From Arcobacter sp. (GTDB lineage: Bacteria > Campylobacterota > Campylobacteria > Campylobacterales > Arcobacteraceae), in the NCBI GenBank assembly GCA_002869565.1, contig PKUJ01000019.1, positions 1 through 38,678 on the forward strand: 38,678 nt of DNA. Reading direction: 5' to 3'. Shown piece after piece: positions 25,179 through 33,664 of this stretch. The translations under genes and the position numbers were made by a program. The notes under the pieces are model-generated. The model was given only the letters and a program-made list of their open reading frames with translations, searched no databases and was not told the origin of the DNA. The first letter of the stretch is position 1. Each line of letters starts with the position of its first letter.

Positions 25179-25916
25179 ATGCATATTTTAGAACATGATG
25201 TGGAATTTTTAGAAGAAGATAGAGATTGCTCTTATTTTAATGAAGAGAGATCTGATATCAGATATAGATATATTCATAAATGTACAAAAGAAGATTACCA
25301 AAACATGCTTGAACATGGGTGGCGACGTTTTGGTAAAATGCACTTTGTTCCAGAGTGTAAAGGTTGTACAAAATGTATCTCAATGAGAATTGACGTTAAA
25401 AATTACAAATTTTCTCGTTCTGAAAAAAGAGTTTTTAAAAAAAATTTAGATATAAAACTTTATATTCAAGCTCCAACTTTAACTTTAGACCACTTAAGAT
25501 TATATGACAAATATCATTACCATATGAGTCAAAAGAAAGATTGGAATTATTCTCCTATTGAACCTTCTGAATATGATAGATCTTATGTTCAAGGAAAAGA
25601 TGAGTTTACAAAAGAATTCTTATATGTTAAAGATAAAAAATTAGTTGGAGTGGCATTAGTTGATATGTTGCCTAATTCAATATCTTCTATTTATTGTTTT
25701 TATGATCATGATTTTGAAGACTTATCAATAGGAAAATTTTCAATTTTGGCACAAATTAAAATTGCAAAAGAGTTAAATATACCATATATTTATTTAGGAT
25801 ATTGGATAAAAGACCATTTTTCTATGGGATATAAAGAAGCTTATACGCCTTTTGAAATTTTAAAAAATAGAGTAAGTTTAGAAGAAGAGACTATTTGGGA
25901 AAAGTATAAGAAGTAA
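25179..25916 (+). CDS. bpt: Aspartate/glutamate leucyltransferase Bpt (arginyltransferase-like)
   Basis: Bpt transfers Leu from tRNA to proteins with N-terminal Asp or Glu, creating primary N-degrons for ClpS-ClpAP. The 245-aa protein matches the bacterial ATE family: the N-terminal region with the Cys near residue 18, the conserved PECKGCTKCISMRIDV block (near 62-77), and the C-terminal acyl-transferase part with IPYIYLGYWI. I use ATG 25179, not the longer frame from 25134, because the extension lies inside trpA and only adds a Lys-rich stretch. The trpA stop is 2 nt upstream. clpS and clpA are about 9 kb away on the same strand. Confidence 0.93.
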   Translation: MHILEHDVEFLEEDRDCSYFNEERSDIRYRYIHKCTKEDYQNMLEHGWRRFGKMHFVPECKGCTKCISMRIDVKNYKFSRSEKRVFKKNLDIKLYIQAPTLTLDHLRLYDKYHYHMSQKKDWNYSPIEPSEYDRSYVQGKDEFTKEFLYVKDKKLVGVALVDMLPNSISSIYCFYDHDFEDLSIGKFSILAQIKIAKELNIPYIYLGYWIKDHFSMGYKEAYTPFEILKNRVSLEEETIWEKYKK

Positions 25917-25928
25917 TTACTTTTATGA

Positions 25929-25934
25929 TATAAT
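25929..25934 (+). promoter_or_regulatory. Candidate -10 box for the 112-aa secreted protein
   Basis: TATAAT preceded by TATGA, 31 nt before the ATG at 25965. The 48-nt gap also holds the GTGAGAGA ribosome-site region. Confidence 0.55.
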
Positions 25935-25964
25935 TTGCCAGCATTTTTACACAAGTGAGAGAAT

Positions 25965-26303
25965 ATGAATAAACTAATATATATTTTATTATTTACAGTA
26001 TCAATTAGTTTCTCAGAAATAATTGATGAAGAACCAAAAATAAGTGTAGATTGCCTAATACTACAAGATGAAAACTCTATAATTTGTAAATATGAACATG
26101 AAAGAATTGAAGAAGATAAAAATATAAATGTTCAATGGATTGATCCAAACGGTGAAGTTTCAAGAGAAAGAATTTTACTTATCCCTGCAGGTCATGGTTC
26201 AATTTATGATTTTAGATATATAGAAGGAAGAGAAAAAGGTATTTGGCAATTTAAAGTAATTGATGGTGAAGTAGAAACTTCAGCTACTTTTGAAATTGAA
26301 TAA
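25965..26303 (+). CDS. Small secreted protein of unknown function (112 aa)
   Basis: The protein has a signal peptide (about residues 1-17) and a mature part of about 95 residues that is beta-rich and acidic, with two cysteines (near 30 and 42) that could form a disulfide. The C-terminal half ('NVQWIDPNGE', 'IWQFKVIDGEVETSATFEI') looks like an immunoglobulin-like or beta-sandwich domain. I do not recognise the family. It has its own TATAAT and ribosome site and ends in a shared hairpin with feoB, so it is probably a single-gene unit. Confidence 0.7.
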   Translation: MNKLIYILLFTVSISFSEIIDEEPKISVDCLILQDENSIICKYEHERIEEDKNINVQWIDPNGEVSRERILLIPAGHGSIYDFRYIEGREKGIWQFKVIDGEVETSATFEIE

Positions 26304-26330
26304 AGTATAAGAGTTTTAAACTCTTATACT
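26304..26330. terminator. Bidirectional hairpin between the 112-aa gene and feoB
   Basis: A 27-base perfect inverted repeat: AGTATAAGAGTTT (26304-26316) and its complement (26318-26330), followed on + by ATAATTTTTA. It covers the feoB stop, so both convergent transcripts can form it. Confidence 0.65.
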
Positions 26331-28444
26331 ATAATTTTTACAATATTATATGTTATAAACGATAATACACATGCGGTTGAAGTTGTAAATAAAAATAGAT
26401 AAACTAAATATTTCCATCCACCAGCTTCCCTTGCAAATACCATGGAAGCAGCTAAGCAAGGAAGATAAATCATTACAAATACGATAAATGCCATTGCTGA
26501 TGCAAATGGAATATTATTTCTAATTTTTTCCATAAGTCCTTGACTACTTTCATCTAATGAATCTCCTAGTCCATACAAAATACCAAGAGTTGAAACTACA
26601 ATTTCTTTAGCAGCAAGTCCTGTTTCTAAGGCAATTGTCATTTTCCAATCAAATCCAAGTGGCGAAAATAAAGGTTCAGAAAATTTACCAATTTTTCCTA
26701 AGTAAGAATTTTCTAAGTTATATAATGAAATTTGGCTTTGTAATTCATATCTTTGTTCTTCTGATGTTGCCATTTCAATTTTTGTATTCATTACTTCTTC
26801 ATATTCTAAATGTTTTGGATAATTGGATGCAACCCAAATTAAAATAGATGCAGCTAAAATATATGTTCCTGCTTTTTTTAAGTACATTAATGCCTGATTT
26901 GATACTGTATGCCAGATAAGTTTAGTTGAGGGCATTCTATATTTAGGCATTTCCATAACAAAAGGTTCATCTTCACTTTTAAATACAGTTATTTTTAGAA
27001 CTTTTGCTGCTACTAATCCTAATAAGGCACCTGCAATATATATGTAAAACAAAATATTTCCTGCATTGTCTTGAGCGAAAAAAGCTCCTGTAAATAGAAC
27101 ATAAATAGGAAGTCTAGCGCCACAAGACATAAATCCTATGATAAATAGTGTTAGGAGTCTATCTCTATCATTTTTAAGTGTTCTTGCTGCCATGTAAGCT
27201 GGAACAGAACAACCAAATCCAGTAACCAGAGGAATAAATGATTTTCCATGTAATCCAAATTTATGAAAAAATCCATCAAGCAAAAATGCAACTCTACTCA
27301 TATAACCTGTAGTTTCAAGCAGGGCAATTCCTAAGAATAGTATTACAATATTTGGTAAAAATAAAACTACTGCACCAACTCCTGCAATTGCGCCATCTCC
27401 AATTACTGAACCTAATTCCCCATAACCAAACACCTCTTTTGTTTTGTCAATTAAAGCTGCGAAAAATGCATCAATTAAATCCATTGGAATATTTCCAAGT
27501 TCAAATGTCACTTGAAATAGTCCCCACATTAAAAATAGAAAAATAGGTAATCCAAAAAACTTATGAATTAATATATTATCAATTTTTTCAGTAATTGATT
27601 TTACTTCAAGTTGTGTTTTATATTTAACAGTTTCCGTAACTATACCTTTTGCAAAGGCAAATTTTTCATCTTCAAAAATATCATCCAAGTTCTTTGTTCC
27701 AAAATGTAAATATATATGATCGAAGGCTTCGCTTAAAATAGGTTGTAGTTCAATCCAAATTGGTTCATCATGAAATTTAAGGAATGTGTTTTTATCTTCT
27801 TTTAATAGTTTAATTGCAATTTCTCTGTAGTGCACGTCACTTTTATATCTTTTTTCTCTTAAAAGTGATTTGATATTTGATATTTCTTCTTCAATAACAT
27901 CTGAAAAAATCAGCTTTGTTTCAAATTTTGGTGATTTATATTTAGTAATAAGTGCTTTAATTAATTCATCAATTCCAAATTTTTCTTTTGCAGATGTTCT
28001 AACACAAGGCTTACCTATAATTTTAGATAATTGTTTTTCATCTATTGATATACCTTCTTTATTAGCTTCATCAGTCATATTTAAAGCAATTACCATTTTT
28101 TTATCTAAAGCTAGTAATTCACTTGTAAGATATAAGTTTCTTTCTAAATTTGTAGAATCAATAACATTTAATATAATGTCATAGTGTGCTTCTTCAAGAT
28201 ATTTTTTTGTAACTTTTTCTTCTATAGTGTATTCATTTAATGCATAAGAACCAGGAAGGTCAGTAATTTTAAATAAATAGTCTTGATATTCAAATTCGAT
28301 TTGTGTTTTTTCAACAGTTACACCAGAAAAATTGCCAACTTTTAGTCTTGAATTTGAAATAGAATTGATGAGCATTGATTTACCAACATTTGGTTGTCCT
28401 ACTAAGGCAATTCTAATTAATTTTTTTTCGTTTATATTTTGCAT
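26324..28444 (-). CDS. feoB: Ferrous iron transporter FeoB
   Basis: FeoB is the inner-membrane Fe2+ importer with an N-terminal G-protein domain. At 706 aa it has the small-to-normal family length. G1 GQPNVGKS is near residues 16-23, the switch region VGNFSGVTVEKT follows, G3 DLPG is near 58, and NMTDEA carries the G4 motif. A helical GDI region (about 170-280) precedes two Gate domains and about eight membrane segments with the GCSVPA motif near 410. feoA overlaps its start by 13 nt. It lies under the Fur box upstream of feoA, so iron repression is expected. Confidence 0.97.
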   Translation of the reverse strand: MQNINEKKLIRIALVGQPNVGKSMLINSISNSRLKVGNFSGVTVEKTQIEFEYQDYLFKITDLPGSYALNEYTIEEKVTKKYLEEAHYDIILNVIDSTNLERNLYLTSELLALDKKMVIALNMTDEANKEGISIDEKQLSKIIGKPCVRTSAKEKFGIDELIKALITKYKSPKFETKLIFSDVIEEEISNIKSLLREKRYKSDVHYREIAIKLLKEDKNTFLKFHDEPIWIELQPILSEAFDHIYLHFGTKNLDDIFEDEKFAFAKGIVTETVKYKTQLEVKSITEKIDNILIHKFFGLPIFLFLMWGLFQVTFELGNIPMDLIDAFFAALIDKTKEVFGYGELGSVIGDGAIAGVGAVVLFLPNIVILFLGIALLETTGYMSRVAFLLDGFFHKFGLHGKSFIPLVTGFGCSVPAYMAARTLKNDRDRLLTLFIIGFMSCGARLPIYVLFTGAFFAQDNAGNILFYIYIAGALLGLVAAKVLKITVFKSEDEPFVMEMPKYRMPSTKLIWHTVSNQALMYLKKAGTYILAASILIWVASNYPKHLEYEEVMNTKIEMATSEEQRYELQSQISLYNLENSYLGKIGKFSEPLFSPLGFDWKMTIALETGLAAKEIVVSTLGILYGLGDSLDESSQGLMEKIRNNIPFASAMAFIVFVMIYLPCLAASMVFAREAGGWKYLVYLFLFTTSTACVLSFITYNIVKIIV

Positions 28445-28668
28445 TCTGATTTTTCTACCTCTATTAATTTCGCTTCTGAAATTCTTAAAGCTATTTTTGT
28501 ATTATTAACTCTAATTTCTATTGTATTTTTTGACATGGTTTGTTGTATTGTATATACCATCGCACCTCTTGTTATTCCAAAAGAACTAAATCTTGCTTTT
28601 AATACTGAATCTGAATTGATTATTATAATCTTTCCACACTCACCTTTTTTTAATTCACTTAATTGCAT
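28432..28668 (-). CDS. feoA: FeoA family iron-transport protein
   Basis: A 78-aa SH3-like cytoplasmic protein needed for FeoB-mediated Fe2+ uptake. It has the family pattern: LSELKKGECGKI at the start, RFSSFGITRGAMV in the middle and ALRISEAKLIEV at the end. The AAAAAAGG ribosome site precedes the ATG. It is the first gene of feoAB and overlaps feoB by 13 nt. The Fur box centre lies about 27 nt upstream of its start, where bound Fur would block the promoter. Confidence 0.93.
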   Translation of the reverse strand: MQLSELKKGECGKIIIINSDSVLKARFSSFGITRGAMVYTIQQTMSKNTIEIRVNNTKIALRISEAKLIEVEKSECKI

Positions 28669-28687
28669 AATATACCTTTTTTATTAA

Positions 28688-28702
28688 CGATAATGATTAT
28701 CA
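28688..28702. promoter_or_regulatory. Fur box upstream of feoAB
   Basis: CGATAATGATTATCA matches the 7-1-7 Fur consensus TGATAATnATTATCA at 14 of 15 positions counting the free centre. It lies 20 nt before feoA and 167 nt before the divergent fur. Confidence 0.85.
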
Positions 28703-28742
28703 ATGAAATATTACAGAATCTTAACTTAAAGTAAAGAATTGA

Positions 28743-28763
28743 TTTTAATAATAATTATTAAAA
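28743..28763. promoter_or_regulatory. Second Fur-like palindrome in the feoA-fur gap
   Basis: This is a 21-base perfect inverted repeat. Its 15-base core (28746-28760) differs from the Fur 7-1-7 consensus at one position in each arm (TAATAAT for TGATAAT). It lies 106 nt before fur and may serve fur autoregulation, but an AT-rich palindrome can arise by chance. Confidence 0.45.
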
Positions 28764-28868
28764 ATTTATTGATATAACTAAAATTTGTGATTTAGAGACA
28801 AGTTTTAAGTAATATTGATTAATATTTTGCAATAATTATTCCACTAGAACTTATTAAGGTTATATATA

Positions 28869-29312
28869 ATGGTAAAAAGTGATGAAGTTATCGACGAGTT
28901 AAGAAAAATTGTTAAACAAAAAGGGTTGAAATATACCGAGCAAAGAGAAATAGTTTTAAATATTCTAATTCATGCTGATGGACATTTGACAGCTGAAGAA
29001 GTATATAATTTAATAAAAACAAAGAAAGCTGATTCTAATATTGGAATTGCAACTGTATATAGAGCTTTGGGTTTTTTAGAAGAAGTTAATCTTATAACTT
29101 CAATTACTTTTGGTGCTGATGGAAAAAAATACGAAAGTAATACAAAAGAACATCATGATCATTTAATATGTACAAACTGTGGTAAAATTGTAGAGTTCAT
29201 GGACGATGAAATTGAAAAAAGACAAGATAGAATTGCTAAAAAGAATAAATTTAAAATAACGAGCCATTCTATGCAAATTTATGGAATTTGCGAACTTTGT
29301 CAAACTAAATAG
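28869..29312 (+). CDS. fur: Ferric uptake regulator Fur
   Basis: A 147-aa Fur-family repressor. A winged helix (about 10-85) contains the conserved GIATVYRALGFLEEV recognition region. The metal/dimer domain has HHDHLICTNCGKIVEF (near 95-110), which matches iron-sensing Fur more than Zur or PerR, and a second Cys pair in ICELCQ near the end, giving a structural zinc CxxC...CxxC set. Divergent feoAB and the Fur box support the iron role. The ribosome site AAGG is about 10 nt before the ATG. PerR-type sensing cannot be ruled out without key-residue alignment. Confidence 0.93.
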   Translation: MVKSDEVIDELRKIVKQKGLKYTEQREIVLNILIHADGHLTAEEVYNLIKTKKADSNIGIATVYRALGFLEEVNLITSITFGADGKKYESNTKEHHDHLICTNCGKIVEFMDDEIEKRQDRIAKKNKFKITSHSMQIYGICELCQTK

Positions 29313-29350
29313 TATTAAATAATTATTCTTTTTTATTAAACATATGTTAT

Positions 29351-29356
29351 TATAAT
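29351..29356 (+). promoter_or_regulatory. Candidate -10 box for the peroxidase-GGDEF/EAL pair
   Basis: TATAAT, 33 nt before the TTG at 29389; a strong ribosome site AAAGGAG is at 29374-29380. Confidence 0.5.
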
Positions 29357-29388
29357 AATGTATTTATTAATTTAAAGGAGTATTAAAT

Positions 29389-30294
29389 TTGAAATTTTTT
29401 TTAATATTTTTAATATTTATAAATACTTCTATTTTTTCTTCAAATATTATACCTATTCCAAAATCAATCGATTATAATTTAAATAAAGCTTTATTAGGAA
29501 AAAAACTTTTTAATGATAAAAGATTATCTTCCAACAATACAATTTCATGTGCAAGTTGCCATAACTTAGATGAAGGTGGTGATGATAATCTTGTTTATTC
29601 TATTGGTGTTGATGGAACTTTGGGTAATATTAATGCTCCAACGGTATTAAATGCAGTTTTCAATTTCAGACAATTTTGGGATGGAAGAGCAAAAAATTTA
29701 GAAGAACAGGCCCTTGGCCCTATTGAAAATCCAATTGAGATGGCCCATGATTTCTCTTTACTTTTGCCACAATTGAACAATTCTGAATATAAAGATGAAT
29801 TTTTAAAAATCTATGATAATGGTATTACAAAAAAAAATCTTGCAAATGCAATTGCAGAGTTTGAAAAAACTCTTATCACTCCAAATTCAAAATTTGATAA
29901 ATATTTAAATGGTGATGAAACAGTTTTAAGTGAGTATGAAAAAGAAGGCTTTGAAATTTTTAAAAATAAGGGCTGCATTTCTTGTCATCATGGAATAAAT
30001 ATAGGTGGAAACCATTACAATAAATTTGGTGCCATAATTGATATTGATAGTAATAATTTGGGATTATTTAATATTACAAAAAACAAAAATGATAAATATT
30101 ATTTTAAAGTACCTAGTTTAAGGAATATTGAACTTACTGCTCCTTATTTTCATGATGGAAGATATCTTGATTTGGAAGAAACAGTTAAAACAATGGCTTT
30201 AGTTCAATTAGGTCGGCCAATTAGTGATGATGAGATTTCAAAAATAATTGCATTTTTAAAAACTTTAACAGGTAAACTAGAAATTATAAAGTGA
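29389..30294 (+). CDS. Diheme cytochrome c peroxidase
   Basis: A periplasmic enzyme that reduces H2O2 with electrons from cytochrome c. The 301-aa precursor has a signal peptide (about 1-18) and two heme c sites, CASCH (54-58) and CISCH (196-200). The WDGRAKNLEEQALGPIENPIEM region (near 103-124) is the family hallmark, and VPSLRNIELTAPYFHDGR (near 245-262) is the usual C-terminal segment. The TTG start has a strong ribosome site, so I accept it. It lies next to fur and is followed after 4 nt by a large c-di-GMP protein. Confidence 0.93.
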   Translation: MKFFLIFLIFINTSIFSSNIIPIPKSIDYNLNKALLGKKLFNDKRLSSNNTISCASCHNLDEGGDDNLVYSIGVDGTLGNINAPTVLNAVFNFRQFWDGRAKNLEEQALGPIENPIEMAHDFSLLLPQLNNSEYKDEFLKIYDNGITKKNLANAIAEFEKTLITPNSKFDKYLNGDETVLSEYEKEGFEIFKNKGCISCHHGINIGGNHYNKFGAIIDIDSNNLGLFNITKNKNDKYYFKVPSLRNIELTAPYFHDGRYLDLEETVKTMALVQLGRPISDDEISKIIAFLKTLTGKLEIIK

Positions 30295-30298
30295 AAAA

Positions 30299-33139
30299 AT
30301 GAATAAAACTAAAGATTCTTTTACTCTGCTTTTACTTTTTTTTACAATAATTATCACAACATTATTTTTCTATTTATATTACACAAAAAATAATATGAAA
30401 AATTATTCATATTATCATGATAGTTTTGATTACTTACTTTCCTTGAATTCAAAATTTAACTATTTCATAGTAAAAAAAGATATTTTTGTAAATTTTGATA
30501 AAATAGTAAAAGACACAGATGAATTTGAAAACACACTTAATAATCTTATTAATAGTAATTTAAAAAAAGAGTTTGGAAGTGCATTACTTGTAGATATTGT
30601 TAATATTTCAAGCTTATATGAGAAAAAAAAAGTTTTGATAGAAAGATTTAAAGCTAGACAAGCTACAAATTTAAATTCAATTCATTATATATATGATTTA
30701 AATGAGTACTTTTCAAAGAGTAAAGAACTTAAAGATGAAGTTAGACTTGTTATTAATGATACATTATTTATGATGATGCAAGACTTTATTCAATTAAATG
30801 ATACCAGAAGTAGTATTTTAAAGAATTTAGAATATTTGGAAAATAAAAATAAAGAATTAAAAAATAAAAAATTAAAATTTCTTAATATCCACATATATAA
30901 AATATTAAAAAATATTGATTTCATGAATAAAATAAAAAAAGAATCAGATCATCTTAATATTAGTAAAAAATTAAAGCTAGTTCAAAATAAGTTAATTAAT
31001 AAGCATAAAAAAGAACTATTCAATCAACTTTTAATTTCATCCTTTTTCTTTTTCAGTGTCATAATCGTTATAATTATGATTTATCTTGAACATAAAAAAT
31101 CTTCAAAAATAAAAAATGAATTATTAGCTTTTAAATATGCAATTGAAAATAGTGATAATTCAGTTATTATTACAGATGTTGATAGAAATATCTTATATGT
31201 TAATGATATTTTTGAAAAAATTACTGGATTTCTAAAGGATGAAGTACAAGGCCAAACTCCAAAGCTGTTAAGCTCAGGTGAAACACCATTAGAAACTTAT
31301 ATTGAATTAAACAAAAAATTAGAAGCTGGTGAAAAATGGGAAGGTGAATTTATTAATAAACGAAAAGACGGCTCAATTTTTTATGAAAAAGCTTCAATTG
31401 TCCCAATTGTAGTTGATAATGAGTTGAAAAATTATCTTGCTATAAAACTAGATGTTACAAATTATATAAAACAAAATGAAAGTATTAGGCTCTCATCTAT
31501 TGCATTTGATAATATTCAAGAAGGAATATTGATTTGTGGAAGTGATAAAAATATTATTACAGTTAATAAAGCTTTTGAGTTGATTTCAGGTTATTCAAAA
31601 GAAGAATTAATTGGAAAGAAGCCAAACCTTTTGAAATCAGGCAACCATGATAAGATTTTTTATAAACAAATGTGGCTTGATATAAATGAAAAAGCTTTTT
31701 GGAGAGGGAAAGTTTATGATAAAAGAAAAAATGGAGAAATAGTTCCCTTTTGGTTAAATATTACAGTTGTTAAAAATGATAAGAACAAAGTTATAAATTA
31801 TGTTGCTGTACACACTAGTTTAAAAGAGATAATAGAGAGTCAGGAAAAAGCAGATTTTTTTGCTTATCATGATAGTTTAACAAAACTACCAAATAGAGTT
31901 AAACTTGAAGAAAATCTTGACTATTCAATTATTTATGCATCTAGAAATAAATTAAATTTATTTGTATTGTTTATTGACCTTGATAGATTTAAAAATATTA
32001 ATGATACTTTAGGGCATGGTATAGGAGATAAACTTTTAATTAATATTTCAAAAAAAATAAAAAATGTTTTAAGAGATACAGATATTTTAGCAAGAATGGG
32101 TGGTGATGAATTTATAGTTATTCTTGATTCAAATATTTCTAAAAAAGCGGCAGGATATGTTTGTCGAAAAATACTTCAAGTTATAAAAGAACCAATTATT
32201 ATTGATAATAATAATTTAAATACAAGTGCAAGTATTGGTGTTGCAATGTACCCTGATGATGGCAAAGATATAACTACCTTAATTAAAAATGCAGATACCG
32301 CAATGTACCATGCAAAAAGACTTGGTAAAGACAATTATCAATATTATGATAAACAGTTATCTCTTGATGTTCATGAACAATTATTGATTGAGCAGTCTCT
32401 AAAAGACTCAATTGTTAATAATGAAATGTTCTTAAATTATCAACCTCAATACAATTTAAAAAATAAAAATACAGTTGCCTTTGAAGCTTTAGTTAGATGG
32501 ATTCATCCTAAGTTAGGTTTTGTCTCTCCTGATAAGTTTATTGAAATTGCGGAAGATACGGGTGATATTATAGATATAGGTAGATTTGTTTTTGATACTG
32601 CATGTAGAGATTTTGTTGAATTTAAAAAAATCAATCAAAATCTTGAATATATTGCAATTAATATCTCAAGTGTGCAATTTAAAGACCAGAACTTTGTTAA
32701 TGATGTTTTATTTATAATTAATAAATATGGATTAAATTCTTCTGAAGTTGAGTTAGAGATTACCGAAAGATATATTATGGAATTTTCAGAAAATAATATG
32801 AAAACTATAAATGCTTTAAGAGAGTTAGGTTTTAGGTTTTCAATAGATGATTTTGGTACAGGATATTCTTCATTAAGCTATTTAACAAAACTTCCAATCG
32901 ACGTAATAAAAGTTGACAAAGCATTTGTAGATGGTACACCTAATGATCATAATAATGCACAAATTTCAAAAGCTATTGTAGTTTTATCTAAAAGCTTGGG
33001 ATATAAAGTTATTGCTGAGGGGATTGAATCTATTGAACAAGAAGAGTATTTAAAAACTTTAGATTGTGAATTGGGACAAGGCTACTTCTTCTCCAAACCA
33101 CTAACTTTCATTGAAATAATAGATTTTTTGAAGAAATAG
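30299..33139 (+). CDS. Membrane PAS-PAS-GGDEF-EAL protein (c-di-GMP synthase/phosphodiesterase)
   Basis: A 946-aa inner-membrane signalling protein. Membrane helices at about 8-27 and 243-262 bracket an all-helical periplasmic sensor that resembles a DAHL-type domain. Two PAS domains follow (about 275-393 and 395-515). The GGDEF site is intact at 601-605 with an inhibitory RxxD site at 592-595; the EAL motif is at 729-731, and other catalytic blocks (NISSVQF, EITER, DDFGTGYSS, DKAFVDG) are present. Both activities are therefore possible, and which one dominates cannot be read from sequence. It begins 4 nt after the peroxidase stop, so the two are co-transcribed. Flagellar genes upstream are possible targets, an inference only. 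Confidence 0.92.
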   Translation: MNKTKDSFTLLLLFFTIIITTLFFYLYYTKNNMKNYSYYHDSFDYLLSLNSKFNYFIVKKDIFVNFDKIVKDTDEFENTLNNLINSNLKKEFGSALLVDIVNISSLYEKKKVLIERFKARQATNLNSIHYIYDLNEYFSKSKELKDEVRLVINDTLFMMMQDFIQLNDTRSSILKNLEYLENKNKELKNKKLKFLNIHIYKILKNIDFMNKIKKESDHLNISKKLKLVQNKLINKHKKELFNQLLISSFFFFSVIIVIIMIYLEHKKSSKIKNELLAFKYAIENSDNSVIITDVDRNILYVNDIFEKITGFLKDEVQGQTPKLLSSGETPLETYIELNKKLEAGEKWEGEFINKRKDGSIFYEKASIVPIVVDNELKNYLAIKLDVTNYIKQNESIRLSSIAFDNIQEGILICGSDKNIITVNKAFELISGYSKEELIGKKPNLLKSGNHDKIFYKQMWLDINEKAFWRGKVYDKRKNGEIVPFWLNITVVKNDKNKVINYVAVHTSLKEIIESQEKADFFAYHDSLTKLPNRVKLEENLDYSIIYASRNKLNLFVLFIDLDRFKNINDTLGHGIGDKLLINISKKIKNVLRDTDILARMGGDEFIVILDSNISKKAAGYVCRKILQVIKEPIIIDNNNLNTSASIGVAMYPDDGKDITTLIKNADTAMYHAKRLGKDNYQYYDKQLSLDVHEQLLIEQSLKDSIVNNEMFLNYQPQYNLKNKNTVAFEALVRWIHPKLGFVSPDKFIEIAEDTGDIIDIGRFVFDTACRDFVEFKKINQNLEYIAINISSVQFKDQNFVNDVLFIINKYGLNSSEVELEITERYIMEFSENNMKTINALRELGFRFSIDDFGTGYSSLSYLTKLPIDVIKVDKAFVDGTPNDHNNAQISKAIVVLSKSLGYKVIAEGIESIEQEEYLKTLDCELGQGYFFSKPLTFIEIIDFLKK

Positions 33140-33142
33140 AGT

Positions 33143-33439
33143 CTACTTTTTGTTTGGAATATATTTAAAAAATAGATAAAGTACTGATACCATAACAATA
33201 ACTATCACTATTGACATAATACTTATCTCAACATCTGGACCTGCACCTCTTTGATAATTTTTTGGCATAAACAAAAACATACTTGAAAGTAGCATAAATG
33301 ATGCTGTAATTACAGCAATTAAATGTGCAAAAACTTTGTGAAATTTTGTTATGTAAAAATCCTTAACCATTTTCCATGTTAAGAATGATGCAGTAAAGAC
33401 AATTATTAACACAATAATTTTGTCATAATTTGGTTCCAT
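33143..33439 (-). CDS. Small three-helix membrane protein of unknown function (98 aa)
   Basis: A 98-aa protein with three hydrophobic segments (about 8-27, 34-58, 72-92) separated by short charged loops. I recognise no family. AAAGGAA precedes the ATG, and it ends 3 nt from the c-di-GMP protein on the opposite strand. Only a minor TAGA/TCTA repeat lies at that junction, so a terminator there is doubtful. Confidence 0.65.
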   Translation of the reverse strand: MEPNYDKIIVLIIVFTASFLTWKMVKDFYITKFHKVFAHLIAVITASFMLLSSMFLFMPKNYQRGAGPDVEISIMSIVIVIVMVSVLYLFFKYIPNKK

Positions 33440-33605
33440 TGAATTCCTTTTAATTTTATTAGATATTTTAGGTATATCTTACTTAAATAGCTTTTAATTG
33501 TTGATAGAATCATTTTTTTATTTAAAATAGTTTTAAATTTACTATTTGATTTATTAATTATTATCATATAAATTTCTTTTTAGTAATCTATAAATTTTTT
33601 TCTCT

Positions 33606-33622
33606 TGTATAGTGTTTATACA
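33606..33622. promoter_or_regulatory. Inverted repeat, possible operator upstream of the glycosylglycerate operon
   Basis: TGTATA (33606-33611) and TATACA (33617-33622) form a 6-5-6 inverted repeat about 40 nt before the operon start, in the 225-nt gap 33440-33664. It could be an operator or a chance AT repeat. I see nothing else of note in that gap except the -10 box. Confidence 0.35.
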
Positions 33623-33650
33623 GTTAAAATATATACTATTGTTTAGAAAA

Positions 33651-33659
33651 TGTTATAAT
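33651..33659 (+). promoter_or_regulatory. Extended -10 box very close to the first codon
   Basis: TGTTATAAT is a perfect extended -10 (TGnTATAAT). It ends 5 nt before the ATG at 33665, and no ribosome site lies between; the normal start point would fall at or beside the ATG. A TATACT at 33632-33637 is the alternative promoter. Confidence 0.5.
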
Positions 33660-33664
33660 CTCCT

